This document shows positions 1 through 10,191 of a stretch of DNA of 64,000 nt, piece after piece. Position 1 is the stretch's first letter; each line of letters opens with the position of its first letter. Below the pieces are notes generated by a model that was not told the DNA's origin, made no database searches, and saw nothing but the letters and a program-made list of their open reading frames with translations. The position numbers and the translations under genes are program-made. Source of the stretch: Bathynomus jamesi (lineage: Eukaryota; Arthropoda; Malacostraca; Isopoda; Cirolanidae); contig JAJOZX010000878.1 in the NCBI GenBank assembly GCA_023014485.1, positions 610,001 through 674,000 on the forward strand. The letters run 5' to 3'.

Positions 1-820
1 GGTTCTATTCCTTTCCTTGATGTTTTGGTCTCCAAATCTGGCTCGACCGTTTTAACTTCTACATACCGGAAGCATATGTTTACGGGTTTCGGTTTTAATT
101 TTTATAGTTTTTGCGACTTTAATTACAAATTAAGTTCTATTCGCACTTTAGTGCATAGAGCTTAAGATATTTGCTCGAAATTTGCTCTGCTTCATAATAA
201 GTCTGAATTCCTTACTGATTTTTTCTTTAAAAATGGTTTTCCACGGGATCTTGTAGGAGGTATTATTGGTAAATTTCTTAATGTATATTCCCCCAACCTT
301 ATCCCAACGTATGATGTTCCTAAGAATTGTAAATATCTTATTTTACCTGATCTCTACCATTTTAACGCTTTTGTGAAAAAGCAATTGTTGAGTGTTGTGA
401 GGAAATTTTATTTTCACACTGATTTTAAGGTTGCTTTTGTAAATAATAATACCCCTGGATGTTTTTTCCGATGTAAGGACAAAATCCCCCCTGCGATGAG
501 CTGTTCTGTTGTTTATTTATTTACCTGCCCTGGGTGTTCCCAGGGGAACTACGTTGGCAGTACAGTTCGTTCCTTGCAGGCGAGATTTTGCTCCCATATG
601 GGTATTAGCCATAGGACAGGGAAAGTTTTATCGAAAAAGGAAGTCTGCTATTAGAAATCATTCTATCAAATGTAAGGTTGACATTTCTGTTAACAATTTT
701 AAAATTCTTAAATCATTAAAATGCCCGTCCTCCCTCCGTATTTACGAATCTTTGTGTATTAAATTTTTGAACTCCAGTTTAAATATTGATTCTAGCTGTT
801 ACCCCCCTTATATTAATTAG
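1..820 (+). pseudogene. Penelope-like element, 3' part of ORF with GIY-YIG endonuclease
   Basis: The frame is open from the window edge (frame 1), so the 5' part lies outside. One in-frame TAA sits at 163-165. A GIY-YIG endonuclease domain begins near nt 496 with a run ending in YLFTCPGC, followed by NYVGSTVRSLQARF, which supplies the Tyr, Gly and Arg of the fold. A 1-nt shift near 630-650 moves the rest into frame 2, where the typical PLE tail follows (HSIKC, ESLCIKFLNSSLN), ending at the TAG at 818-820. In this family the protein is a reverse transcriptase fused to a GIY-YIG nuclease that cuts the target for retrotransposition; the RT motifs are not visible here. The stop and the frameshift make this copy dead. 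The family call is secure; the PLE subclade is not assigned. Confidence 0.85.
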
Positions 821-1271
821 AATACCTACATACTAAAAAATTTTTCCCTTGTAACCCTGTCTCCTTTTCGCCTCAGTTTTTTGTGGCTGTCAAGTGAGCA
901 TGGTATGTCTGGTTTACTCTTGTGATTTTTCGTTTAACTTTTTATTCCGTTTAACTTTTTATTAGTAAAGTTTTTTAACTTTTTTACGTTTGAATGTTTT
1001 TAGTTTTGTTTTATTTTTGTCATTTATATAATTTTTACTTTTGATTTGATTTTGGCTTATTCCTGTTTTCTGCTTTGTAATTTTAATTTTTATTCTTGAA
1101 CAGTTTTAATTTTGTACTTTAAATTAGTTTTAGTTCTCGACATTCATATATTTTTGTCATGTATTAATTTTAGCTTTTATTTATTAGGCCTTGAAAATGG
1201 GTAGAGTTACCCGAAACGTTGGCTGCAGCCAAATATAATGACTTTTTTGCTCTACGTCTTCGTTTTTATCC
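821..1271 (+). other. PLE 3' untranslated region
   Basis: T-rich, non-coding sequence downstream of the PLE stop codon. It ends in a conserved-looking tail that includes the hammerhead-like motif at 1190-1220 and then runs into a (TA)n tract, a common place for such elements to end. No open frame or other motif is seen. Confidence 0.55.
1190..1220 (+). ncRNA. Hammerhead-like motif in PLE tail (degenerate)
   Basis: CTTGAAAA is followed by a 5-bp stem (GGGTA/TACCC) and then CGAAACGTT. This resembles the hammerhead ribozyme core CUGANGA - stem II - GAAA reported at PLE ends. The first box is imperfect (CTTGAAAA), so self-cleavage is doubtful. The position, just after a PLE gene, is what makes the call plausible. 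Confidence 0.3.
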
Positions 1272-1295
1272 TATATATATATATATATATATATA
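1272..1295. repeat. (TA)n microsatellite
   Basis: About 12 TA units between the PLE tail and the 455-bp tandem repeat. Confidence 0.9.
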
Positions 1296-2990
1296 CACAA
1301 ACTCAGAATGGTTCCCTGAGAACATTATATGTTAAACACAGACCGTGCATGGAACAAGGAACTCTTCTGGGAAAATTAAATCCACTATAGTCCGAATAAG
1401 TAATGGTAAATGACAAATACCATAGTTTTTTCTTTTTCATGATTTTAGCCCGACGTGGGCAACGGGTCTCTCGCAAAGAGATCCCATAAATATAGCTTCC
1501 CTCACCAGCTATCTGCAAAGCAGACAGGATCCAGCTTTGGGACATGGATCTAGGGTTTAAAGCAAGCCTAGATCCCTACATTCAGAACCTCTATATAAGT
1601 AAAAGACTCGTTGCATTCACGTCGTGTTGAATAAATCAAAGAAAAAGGGGGTAACTATTGTATTTTTAGCCAAAAAAAAACAAAACTTAAACCTCAACCG
1701 GGACATTGAGCGTCCACTTTTCAAGGCACGAAACACGTCCGTTTATTATACACAAACTCAGAATGGTTCCCTGAGAACATTATATGTTAAACACAGACCG
1801 TGCATGGAACAAGGAACTCTTCTGGGAAAATTAAATCCACTATAGTCCGAATAAGTAATGGTAAATGACAAATACCATAGTTTTTTCTTTTTCATGATTT
1901 TAGCCCGACGTGGGCAACGGGTCTCTCGCAAAGAGATCCCATAAATATAGCTTCCCTCACCAGCTATCTGCAAAGCAGACAGGATCCAGCTTTGGGACAT
2001 GGATCTAGGGTTTTAAAGCAAGCCTAGATCCCTACATTCAGAACCTCTATATAAGTAAAAGCTCGTTGCATTCACGTCGTGTTGAATAAATCAAAGAAAA
2101 AAAAAAAAAAAATTGTATTTTTAGCCAAAAAAAAACAAAACTTAAACCTCAACCGGGACATTGAGCGTCCACTTTTCAAGGCACGAAACACGTCCGTTTA
2201 TTATACACAAACTCAGAATGGTTCCCTGAGAACATTATATGTTAAACACAGACCGTGCATGGAACAAGGAACTCTTCTGGGAAAATTAAATCCACTATAG
2301 TCCGAATAAGTAATGGTAAATGACAAATACCATAGTTTTTTTCTTTTTCATGATTTTAGCCCGACGTGGGCAACGGGTCTCTCGCAAAGAGATCCCATAA
2401 ATATAGCTTCCCTCACCAGCTATCTGCAAAGCAGACAGGATCCAGCTTTGGGACATGGATCTAGGGTTTAAAGCAAGCCTAGATCCCTACATTCAGAACC
2501 TCTATATAAGTAAAAGACTCGTTGCATTCACGTCGTGTTGAATAAATCAAAGAAAAAGGGGTAACTATTGTATTTTTAGCCAAAAAAAACCAAAACTTAA
2601 ACCTCAACCGGGACATTGAGCGTCCACTTTTCAAGGCACGAAACACGTCCGTTTAGTATACACAAACTCAGAATGGTTCCCTGAGAACATTATATGTTAA
2701 ACACAGACCGTGCATGGAACAAGGAACTCTTCTGGGGAAATTAAATCCACTATAGTCCGAATAAGTAATGGTAAATAACAAACACTGTATTTTTTTCTTT
2801 TTCATGATGTTAGCCCGACGTGGGAAACGGGTTACTCGCAAAGAGGCCCCCAAAATATAGCTTCCCTCACCATCTATCTGCAAAGCAGATAGGATCCAGC
2901 TTTGGGACAGGATCTAGGGTTTAAAGCATCCCAGCCCAACTATATTCAGAACTTCAATATAATCAGAAGACTCGTTGCATTCACGTCGGG
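1295..2990 (+). repeat. 455-bp tandem repeat, 3.7 copies
   Basis: The landmark ACACAAACTCAGAATGG begins at 1295, 1750, 2205 and 2660, an exact 455-bp period three times over. Copies 1-3 are almost identical; differences are poly-A length and a few bases. Copy 4 is more diverged (for example GCCCGACGTGGGAAACGG) and breaks off near 2990. Each unit holds the short AT-rich block TCTATATAAGTAAAAG and the phrase CCCGACGTGGGCAACGG. The 73- and 80-residue open frames in the units are not supported as genes: they repeat with the DNA and have no recognisable domain. The family recurs at 5446-6230 and 48345-48540, so this is a dispersed element that has been locally amplified. Confidence 0.9.
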
Positions 2991-3300
2991 CTAACATCAT
3001 GAAAAAGAAAAACTATAGTGTTTGTCATTTACCATTATTTATTCGGTCTATAGCTGATTTAATTTTCTCAGAAGAGTTTCTTGTTCATGAAAAACCTCAG
3101 GAACCATTTTGAGTTCAATCCCATCATGAAATGGACATGTTATGTGCCTTGAAAAGTGGGACGCTCAATTTTGCCGTTGAGGCTTAAGTTTTGGTTTTTG
3201 GCTAAAAATACAATAGTTACCCCTTTTTCTTTGATGTATTCAATCCGACGTGAATGCAACGAGTCTTTTGCTTATATTGAGGTACTGAATATAGCTGGAC
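2985..3300 (-). repeat. Inverted copy of the 455-bp repeat
   Basis: From the junction at about 2990 the sequence turns round. GGCTAACATCATGAAAAAG, ATTTACCATTATTTATTCGG and GTGCCTTGAAAAGTGGGACG are reverse complements of segments of the tandem unit. Together with copy 4 this gives a head-to-head arrangement that abuts the transposase-like pseudogene at 3301. Confidence 0.75.
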
Positions 3301-4521
3301 GAATGGAACCTCAAGGATCGCATGAAGTCCCTCTGCTTCGACACCACAGCAGTGAATACAAGAACCAAAGGAGGTGTGTGCCTGCGGATTGAGCAAATGC
3401 TGGAACGGGATCTCCTCTACCTGGCCTGTCGTCGCCACGTTTTCAAGATTTTGCTGGAGGCCGTGTTCTTTGCTTTGGTCATGGAACAGTCGAAAAGTCC
3501 GGACATTTCCCTTTTCCTGAACTTCAGGGAGTTTTGGCCGAAGGTTCCACAACAGGAGTTCCAAACTGCACTCGATGATGAGATCATGGCATCGACGGTT
3601 GAGCCATGTCGAGAAGACACCCTCAAGTTCGCCCAAGAACAACTCCGCCTCCAGCAACACCGGGACGACTATAAGGAACTGCTGGAGTTGGCAGTGATCT
3701 TCCTGGGAGATGTGCCTTATGGTCGTTCCTCTGTCACTTTCATGGCTCCAGGGGCACTCCATCGGGCCAGGTGGATGGCGAAGGCGATTTATGCTTTGAA
3801 GATATGGATCTTCAGGTACCAATTCGCTCAAGCCATAACCCAGCGACCATCCACCTCCCGATGACCGAACAGGACAGAGATCTTCTGCATCAACTTCGGC
3901 CACCTCTGCGTGTTCGTCGTCCAGTACTACATTCGAGCGTGGTTCACGGCCACGAGACCATTTGTTGCCCCTCGTATGGACCTCACCCTCTTCAAGACAC
4001 TTTCACAACACGAGAATCCGGTCATCAAGGACACAGCCATGAAGTCTTTCGGCCGACACCTCTGGTACCTGTCTGAAGCCACGGTTGGCCTAGCCCTCTT
4101 CGACGAGATCATCTTCCTGAATGACAAGAGGAAAATGGTCACCAATATGAGTGGAGTTCAGGGTTCAAATGAACCATCACCTCACACCCTCCTCACTCCT
4201 GTAGAGGCAGCTGGAAAAGACCTTCCTGCTTTTTTCACCACCACAACCAAGAACTTCAATAACCTGAAAATCGACCCCGGATTCCTGACGACCGACCCAG
4301 CGCACTGGCCGGAGTTGGACACCTGCAAAACTAGAAAGGCGCGTGCGGAGAGGCTTGTGATCACGAACGATACGACTGAGCGAGGCGTCGCCCTCATCCA
4401 GGAATTCACCGCGTCGGGAAGAACTAAGAAAGAGGACCAGATTCAGTGCATGCTTCAGGTCGTTGAGGATCACCGCCGGGTTTACCCAAGGACAGCAAAT
4501 AAGAGAGACCTCTTGGCGTGA
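3301..4521 (+). pseudogene. Transposase-like protein, 5'-truncated (same family as 40.8-43.2 kb)
   Basis: Homology starts abruptly at 3301 (EWNLKDRMKSLCFDTTAVNT), directly after the inverted repeat, so the N-terminal half is missing. The first frame runs to 3864. A shift near 3860-3900 moves it to another frame, which continues IFCINFGHLCVFVVQYYIRAWF and ends at TGA 4519-4521. Landmarks are FDTTAVNTRTKGG (candidate second catalytic Asp), CRRH (a C-x2-H motif as in hAT transposases), ARWMAKAIYALK, GRHLWYLSEATVGLALFDE and near the end NDTTERGVALIQEF, a T-ER signature. The order of D..N, CxxH and ER matches the minus-strand gene at 40.8-43.2 kb, but sequence identity is low, so they are different subfamilies. 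I see an RNase-H-fold transposase layout; the superfamily is unresolved. GC content is clearly higher than the flanks. Dead copy: truncation plus frameshift. Confidence 0.7.
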
Positions 4522-4909
4522 ACAACTGTTATGAACTTATAATGAGTAACTTGTTCAATGACAATGTGATCGTCTTAACCCTAGATAAGTACACCCCTTC
4601 CGGAACATACCGTGATCGTAGTAGAACCCTGGGTGTGGGCCACCCGGGTGTACGTATCCCGAGTTAAAGTTGTATTTCAGTTTTTCTCAATTGTGGCTGT
4701 CCAAATATATGTTTAGACGTTCGTTTTTCCAGCTATGGTTTTTCTCCCTTATGTGAAACTTCAGATTCGTTGCGCAACCCCTAAACATGATTTAAATCGA
4801 ATGAAACTTCACCAGTAGCGTTTGTCCATTAGGTGGGTGCAATTGGCCTGTTGCGCAAAAATATTCATCGAAGATGAATTTTGACCCTACATACAGTGAC
4901 GCACCCTAA
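4522..4909 (+). other. 3' flank and terminus of the 3.3-kb transposon copy
   Basis: Non-coding tail after the pseudogene. It ends GTGACGCACCCTA at 4909, so the terminus on the opposite strand reads TAGGGTGCGTCAC. The TAGGG end matches the termini of the 40.3-45.2 kb element. The 5' end is lost, so a TSD cannot be tested. Confidence 0.45.
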
Positions 4910-4940
4910 TATACTGTATATACATATATATTTTTATATA

Positions 4941-5370
4941 ATGGGTGTGCCATAAAAAAGGATACATTTTAAAAAGGCTACAAAATCAACATTTGTCATT
5001 TAATTTTAATAAAACTTCTACACAATAAAACATATGTATTTATCTATATGCAAACACGTTTTCAGACTAAAATATCAAATAATTCAAATTCTATCAGCAT
5101 TTAACGAAAGTGTATGATTTTTCTACTTAAACATACAAAAATTATTAAATCTTTTTAATATTTTTTTATAAAAATAATTTTTAACGTAAAATTTACCTGA
5201 AATTATTAAAAACAATTGTTCGAAATGCTTTCCTTCCATTTCTTGGTCTGAAAACTTGTTTGCATATATATAACTACATATGCTTTATTGTGTAGAAGTT
5301 TTATTAAAATTAAATGACAAATGTTGAGTTCATAGCCTTTTAAAATGTGCCCTTTTTTATGGCAAACCCG

Positions 5371-5371
<1 letters not shown>
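4941..5371. mobile_element. Tc1/mariner-type MITE with long TIRs
   Basis: Begins ATGGGTGTGCCATAAAAAAG and ends with the near reverse complement CTTTTTTATGGCAAACCCGT. TA dinucleotides flank both ends (4939-4940, 5372-5373). The inner arms carry AACTTCTACACAATAAAAC and its inverse. The same TIRs bound the larger 46406-47181 element, which keeps part of a transposase, so this is its deletion derivative. No coding sequence. Confidence 0.8.
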
Positions 5372-5438
<67 letters not shown>

Positions 5439-5445
5439 ATATATA
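5372..5445. repeat. (TA)n microsatellite
   Basis: About 70 bp of TA, interrupted twice by AATA/TTAT phase changes. Confidence 0.9.
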
Positions 5446-6230
5446 GGGATTGAACTCAGAATGGTCCCTCGAGGCTCTTTAATGATACACACAGACTGTG
5501 CATGGAACAAGGAACTCTTCTGGGAAACTCAAATCCACTATAGTCCGAATAAGTAATGGTAAATGACAAACACTATAGTTTTTTTCTTTTTCATTATGTT
5601 AGCCCGACGTGGGTAACGGGTCACTCGCAAAGAGGCCCTAAAAATATAGCTTCCCTCAGCAGGTATCTGCAAAGCAGATAGGATCAGCTTTGGGACAGGA
5701 TCTAGGGTTACAGCTACACCTAGCCTACTATATCCAGAACCTCAATATAAGCAGAAGATCCTTGCATTCGTGTCGGATTGAATACATCAAAGAAAAAGGG
5801 GTAACTATTGTATTTTTAGCCAAAAACCAAAACCTAAACCTCACCTGGCAAAATTGAGCGTCCACTTTTCAAGGCACATAACATGTCCGTTTCATGATGG
5901 GATTGAACTCAGAATGGTGCCCTTAGGTTCTTTCATGATAGACACAAACCGTGCATGGAACAAGGCTTTCTCTCTGGGAAAATCAAATCCACTACAGTAT
6001 AGTCCGAATAAGTAAAGGTAAATGACAAACACTATAGTTTTTCTTTTTCATGAAGATTTTCCGAGAAGAGTTCCTTCCTCTTTGCGAGTGACCAGTTGCC
6101 CACGTCTGGCTAACATCATGAAAAAGAAAAACTATAGTGCTTGTCATTTACCATTACTTATTCGGACTATAGTGGATTTAATTTTCTCAGAAGCGTTCCT
6201 TGTTCCATGCACGGTCTGTGTGTATCATAT
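5446..6230. repeat. Diverged copies of the 455-bp repeat, one inverted
   Basis: AACTCAGAATGG begins at 5453 and 5905 (period 452), followed by the same internal phrases as at 1.3-3 kb (CCCGACGTGGGTAACGGG, TTGAGCGTCCACTTTTCAAGG). After about 6050 the sequence reads as the inverse (CATGAAAAAGAAAAACTATAG, GTTCCATGCACGGTCTGTGT), giving a second tail-to-tail junction. No gene is supported. Confidence 0.8.
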
Positions 6231-6485
6231 ATATATACTGTATACGGAGGTGTATTTAACATTTTGCGCCCCTAGGCAGGGATTAAAGTGCCTTATAGTT
6301 GTGCCATTTGATATAGCTAGTTAGCTATTGGAGGCTGCTATTCTTTTTATTTTAAAACTTATTTGTGAATCCATTTCATTTGTTAGTGCCTATGACTTAT
6401 TTATTTTCTATTTTTGTTTTCTTTTCTCTATGTTGAAATACAACAAAATTTGCCACCCTAGGGAAGCGCCTACTCTGTCTATAGC
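6231..6485. other. Unassigned AT-rich spacer
   Basis: No reading frame, repeat or motif recognised. GCGCCCCTAGGCAGGG near 6266 resembles an eroded hAT-type end, but no partner was found. Confidence 0.4.
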
Positions 6486-6880
6486 TAGGGCATGATTAAT
6501 TAATCAATTTTAGGAAAAAGTGACGAATGATGAAATTTTCTAATTAATCAATAATTAACTGATTAAAATGAATAAAAAATAAATACTTCTGAAAAGAGTA
6601 AGAAAGAGCTTTATTGTTTCTGTTGCGTGAGATAAGACGGAAGAAAACATTTTGCTCAAACATTTAGTTTGCTTTAGTTCAAGAAAGCAGGCATGGGCGG
6701 ATTGACAGTTTATACATGCAAAAAGGTGCCAAATTCAAATTCAGTATCATTTTAAGGTAAAATGATACTGAAATTCTAAGGAAAATTAATCATTTCCCAT
6801 CATTTTCTAAAAATATATTTTGATTAATTAATGATTAAATTCGAAACAATGATTAACTGATTAATCTGAACCATGCCCTA
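6486..6880. mobile_element. MITE with TAGGGCATG termini (hAT-like)
   Basis: The left end TAGGGCATGATTAATTAATC and the right end GATTAATCTGAACCATGCCCTA are inverted repeats, extended inward by several GATTAATTAATCA-type blocks. The flanks GTCTATAGC and GTCTATACG agree at 7 of 9 bases, compatible with an eroded 8-9 bp TSD. No coding potential. The TAGGG end fits hAT or the 40-kb family. Confidence 0.6.
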
Positions 6881-6895
6881 GTCTATACGTAAATC

Positions 6896-6899
<4 letters not shown>

Positions 6900-6985
<86 letters not shown>
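6900..6985. repeat. (CT)n followed by (TA)n microsatellite
   Basis: About 25 CT units (6900-6950), then about 17 TA units. Nearby ATATAGTATATATATG is a continuation. Confidence 0.95.
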
Positions 6986-6987
<2 letters not shown>

Positions 6988-7029
6988 TATATATATGTAC
7001 ATATTCATTCACACATGGTTTATATTATT

Positions 7030-7115
7030 ATAGAAGAGACGTATCTGCAGATTAAATGCTGGATTTGAACCACGCCCATATAAAGATGATTTAGAAGGCG
7101 CATTTATGGGCGGAA
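7030..7115 (-). repeat. tRNA-derived SINE fragment
   Basis: On the minus strand GGGCGTGGTTCAAATCC (a B-box-like motif) is followed by AGCATTTAATCTGCAGATAC. This parallels CGTGGTTCAGATTCCACATT in the SINE at 62.9 kb. Only the B-box side is kept. Confidence 0.45.
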
Positions 7116-7464
7116 ACCTAAATCTAATGTTTATATACGAAGTTCAAAATTAGAACTACGACCTTTCATTAAGGACACGACTCTACTTTCAAAATAGAAT
7201 ACTTTATAGCAGCGATACACGAAGTTCGGTCCGCGGGAAATGTTTGCTCGTGACTGGCTACACTTTTTTTTTTTTTTTAATAACTAATATGGTTATAAAT
7301 GAACATCTTACGTTTCCATATTTGAAACTAGGGAAAAATAGTTACTCATAATAGTTAATCGTGATACTTTTCTTGAATTCTTAAATTAACTCGGATTTTA
7401 GGCGTGATAATCTCGTGTATTTCACTCATTTTTTTTTGCACGACTTCTACTGTTTAAAAATAAA

Positions 7465-7515
7465 TTAAGCGACGTTCGATCTGGGTGGTCGTTGGATGGG
7501 TGACCGAACCCTGCG
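7465..7515 (+). repeat. 5S rRNA-derived fragment (SINE3-like)
   Basis: TTAAGC, then GGTCGTTGGATGGGTGACCG, match the A-box side and C-box of the 5S rRNA internal promoter (consensus TTGGATGGGTGACCG). The rest of the 5S gene is absent, so this is a pseudogene or the head of a 5S-derived SINE, not a functional 5S gene. Confidence 0.55.
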
Positions 7516-8038
7516 TTCACAACATGTAGCGACCCTCCGTCACACGACCTTTAACGTTACGAAGGAAGTTAAAGAACTCCAAGTGTTATTATTCTGGTAG
7601 CATGCGGTGATCAGGGATCGTGGCTCGTTCAACCAAATGCGATCGTTCTACTGGATTAAGAGAACCATACAGATGGCTGTTATGGTGTAGTGGTGAAAGG
7701 AACTTTCGTATAAATGAAAATAGTTTTTGAAAGTTTTGTTGAAGTTGCGTCGTAATTCAAAAGGAAGTTATGATTTAAAATAATATACTGTAATATCAAT
7801 CCATCTCATTCACTATTTGCTCTAAAAACGCGCATCTATTATAAAATATAAAACAATGAAACATGAAAAAGGAGATTCATTTCAAGAAGTCATAATAGTA
7901 ATATCGTAAAGAAAAATATACCAAATTACTTTATCATTCCTTATCATATTTCTAAAGTTATTATGACTCGAATAAATGGAAAAAATCCAGCAACGTCAAA
8001 AAATGTTCATTTAACCAAGAATATATATACTCGTGTGG

Positions 8039-8070
<32 letters not shown>

Positions 8071-8198
8071 GGTGATTTTTTGAAGAACATCTGAAAGGCT
8101 AAAAGATTTGTTATTAACCGAAATAAAAGCATTAAAATTTTATTGTACCTTCTCCACACATGGGGAGTTAGTTCCCTAATGTAAAACATGCTGCATGT
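7516..8198. other. Unassigned spacer
   Basis: AT-rich with no supported gene. A short GT/TA microsatellite lies at 8036-8070. The tail of the 5S-derived unit may extend to about 7700 (CATGCGGTGATCAGGGATCG), but I cannot define its end. Confidence 0.4.
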
Positions 8199-8348
8199 CA
8201 GGGGTAGGCAATTATTTCGATCCCAGAGCCAATTAAAAAGTCGGACTACAATCGCGAGCCAGTTAGTCTTTACAATAATAGAGTTTGTAAATGATTTCAA
8301 TTTAAAGGAGTACTCACCTAGTATATATATATATATATATATATATAT

Positions 8349-9253
8349 CAGTGATGTAGTCGAGACCACCAAGTCCGAGACTGAGACCGAGACCTGATCC
8401 TGTGAGACCAAGATCGACACCGAGATCAAAGGTTCGAGATCGAGATCTACCTTCCGAGATCGAGACCCTTAAAATTCGAGACCGAGATCGAGATCGAGAC
8501 CAAGCTCATGCCCTTTCAATTTGTTTTACACTACTATGGAAATTAGACTATGTTAAGTATATTAATAAACTAATAACTACTTTCTCAGATGTAGTGTGTT
8601 GAATGCAAAAAGTGTAGCCTATAAATTAACAAATGAATATATATATATATCGTACTTTTTATTTATTTACTTCTTTTATAGCTGTTACAGAAGGTTTAAT
8701 GAATGTACCCACTACCCAGTTTGACTTGTGCATTTATTTAAAGCATGATAGGTGCTCATTACACTTAAGGAACATCAGCATGCTCAGAAGATCTGCTGAA
8801 GTTCGACTTCTGTGGAGCCTCATTATTATGCCCCCATGGCTAAATACACGCTCACTTGGAGCACTAGAGGCAGGCACTGTTAAAACAGTCATGGCAATAT
8901 TGGCCAGTGATGGGAATTTATCCCTTTTCTGGTGCCAAAACTTTATTGGAGAGCAGTTGTCTAAAATATGAATGAATACCTAGAGTCCCTTACTTTTACA
9001 AACTTTCATAAACATTCTGAATTGTGTCTGTTCAACCAAGCCACCATCATGAGTATGCCAATAACATGTATTTTTCATTACGGTCTCGAGAGGTCTCGAA
9101 AGGTCTCAGGGAGAAAAACCGAGACCGCGTCTGTCGAGACCGAGATCGAGACCGAGATCTAAATAGCGGAGACCGAGATCGAGATCGAGACCTGCAAATT
9201 GGGTCTCGAGATCGGTCTCGAGACCGAGACCGATCTCGAGACCTACATCACTG
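8349..9253. mobile_element. hAT transposon with 8-bp TSD, internally deleted
   Basis: Ends are CAGTGATGTAG and CTACATCACTG. The flanking ATATATAT (8341-8348 and 9254-9261) is an 8-bp TSD, though inside a TA tract it could be fortuitous. Sub-terminal regions (8352-8505 and 9080-9245) are packed with GAGACCGAGATCGAGA hexamer-like repeats. The centre keeps the C-terminus of a hAT transposase on the minus strand. Confidence 0.8.
8734..8985 (-). pseudogene. hAT transposase C-terminal (dimerisation) domain
   Basis: Reading the minus strand from about 8985 to the TAA at 8734-8736 gives FWHQKRDKFPSLANIAM, then PASSAPSERVFSHGGIIM, then RSRTSADLLSMLMFLKCNEHL. This is the classic hAT C-terminal block (A-S-S-x-x-SERVFS...G, then LxxMLMFLK). 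The fragment has no start codon and is preceded by a stop, so it is a remnant of about 80 residues. Orientation fits the flanking TIRs. The call is strong for the superfamily. Confidence 0.85.
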
Positions 9254-9858
9254 ATATATATACACACACACATGTGTGTACATATAGAAAACTTGCTTTA
9301 ATAATCAACAGCGTATATGAAAATGTAGAAATAGCGTTTAGTATTTTAATTTTAATTATTTACTGAATTTTAAACAATTCGTTATTGATTGAATTTAAAA
9401 ATATAACCTATCAAGATCATTTGCGTAGCGATGGTATAAGATTTAAGTTATTATCCTATCACGGACCCAGTGGGACGAGTGAAAGCGGTCGTAAGTCTTG
9501 AGTAATGTGTCGATATCTGGATTTAGTTCTTTGTTGCAATGCTGAACACCGAATCAAGATGTTCATCAGTCATCTCTGATCGATATATTGGTTTGTTAAA
9601 TCTTAAGACAGAAAATGTCGCAATCAGGAAACCTTGCCATACGCTAAAAATGTCCATGTACGGCCTATTTGGCCTATTTTCTCTGTTTCCTTGAAGAAGC
9701 TTGCAATGTTTGGACTAAATAATAAATGAACGTTGATCTTTTGTCGCACGACAGCTTGCGGGTTGTTTTATTAATAATTTCTAGTCACCAGTGCGGGGGC
9801 CGGATTAAATGTTGTGAAGGGCCGTAATTTGACCGCCCCTGGTCTATGCGATGTCGTT

Positions 9859-10189
9859 TCAGCTCATTAATTCTTTATACGCGAACAACAAAGTTTTCAA
9901 ATACTCAGGACAGAGTATCTTTAAAATCTGGGAAATTTCTTGTTCAGTTGATGCTTTCAGTTATTCTATTGTGTATGGAGTCTGTTTAAACACTTTATCT
10001 TTTAAATAACCCCACAGATGAAATTCACAGTGGTTTAGATCTGGTGATGTTGGTGGCCATGATATTTATTTATCATAAACCGCAGGAAATCTTTTGAACA
10101 GGACTCTTCCGTCGAAAGTATCGTGTAAGAAGTGAAGCACCTCATTAATAATGTGAGGTCTAGCACCATCTTGCTGGAACCAGGTATTA
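9859..10189 (-). pseudogene. Tc1/mariner-type transposase, C-terminal half (element A)
   Basis: The minus strand reads WFQQDGARPHIINEVLHFL, an in-frame TAA, then SWPPTSPDLNHCEFHLWGYL and on to LLFAYKELMS before TGA. This is the second catalytic Asp (QQDGARPH) and the third acidic region (SPDLNHCE) of an IS630/Tc1/mariner DDE domain. The N-terminal half lies at 11551-12072, on the other side of the DD41D element at 10192-11550. Dead copy. Confidence 0.75.
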
Positions 10190-10191
10190 TA

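Larger units (their letters stand above)
8199..9841. mobile_element. hAT-like non-autonomous element, host of a nested hAT
   Basis: The left end CAGGGGTAGGCAATTATTTC and the right end GGGCCGTAATTTGACCGCCCCTG are imperfect inverted repeats of the CAGGGG class common in hAT elements. No clear 8-bp TSD: the flanks CTGCATGT and GTCTATGC do not agree. The interior is AT-rich without an open frame, and it contains a (TA)n tract into which the 8349-9253 element inserted. Boundaries depend on accepting the two ends as partners. Confidence 0.5.

Noticed and set aside
1303..2883. Identical 71- to 80-codon open frames in the 455-bp repeats
   Set aside because: They repeat only because the DNA repeats; no domain, and frames differ between diverged copies.
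3217..3903. 228-codon open frame on the minus strand
   Set aside because: It overlaps the plus-strand transposase-like pseudogene, which has recognisable motifs; the minus frame has none and reflects the GC-rich codon pattern of the real gene.
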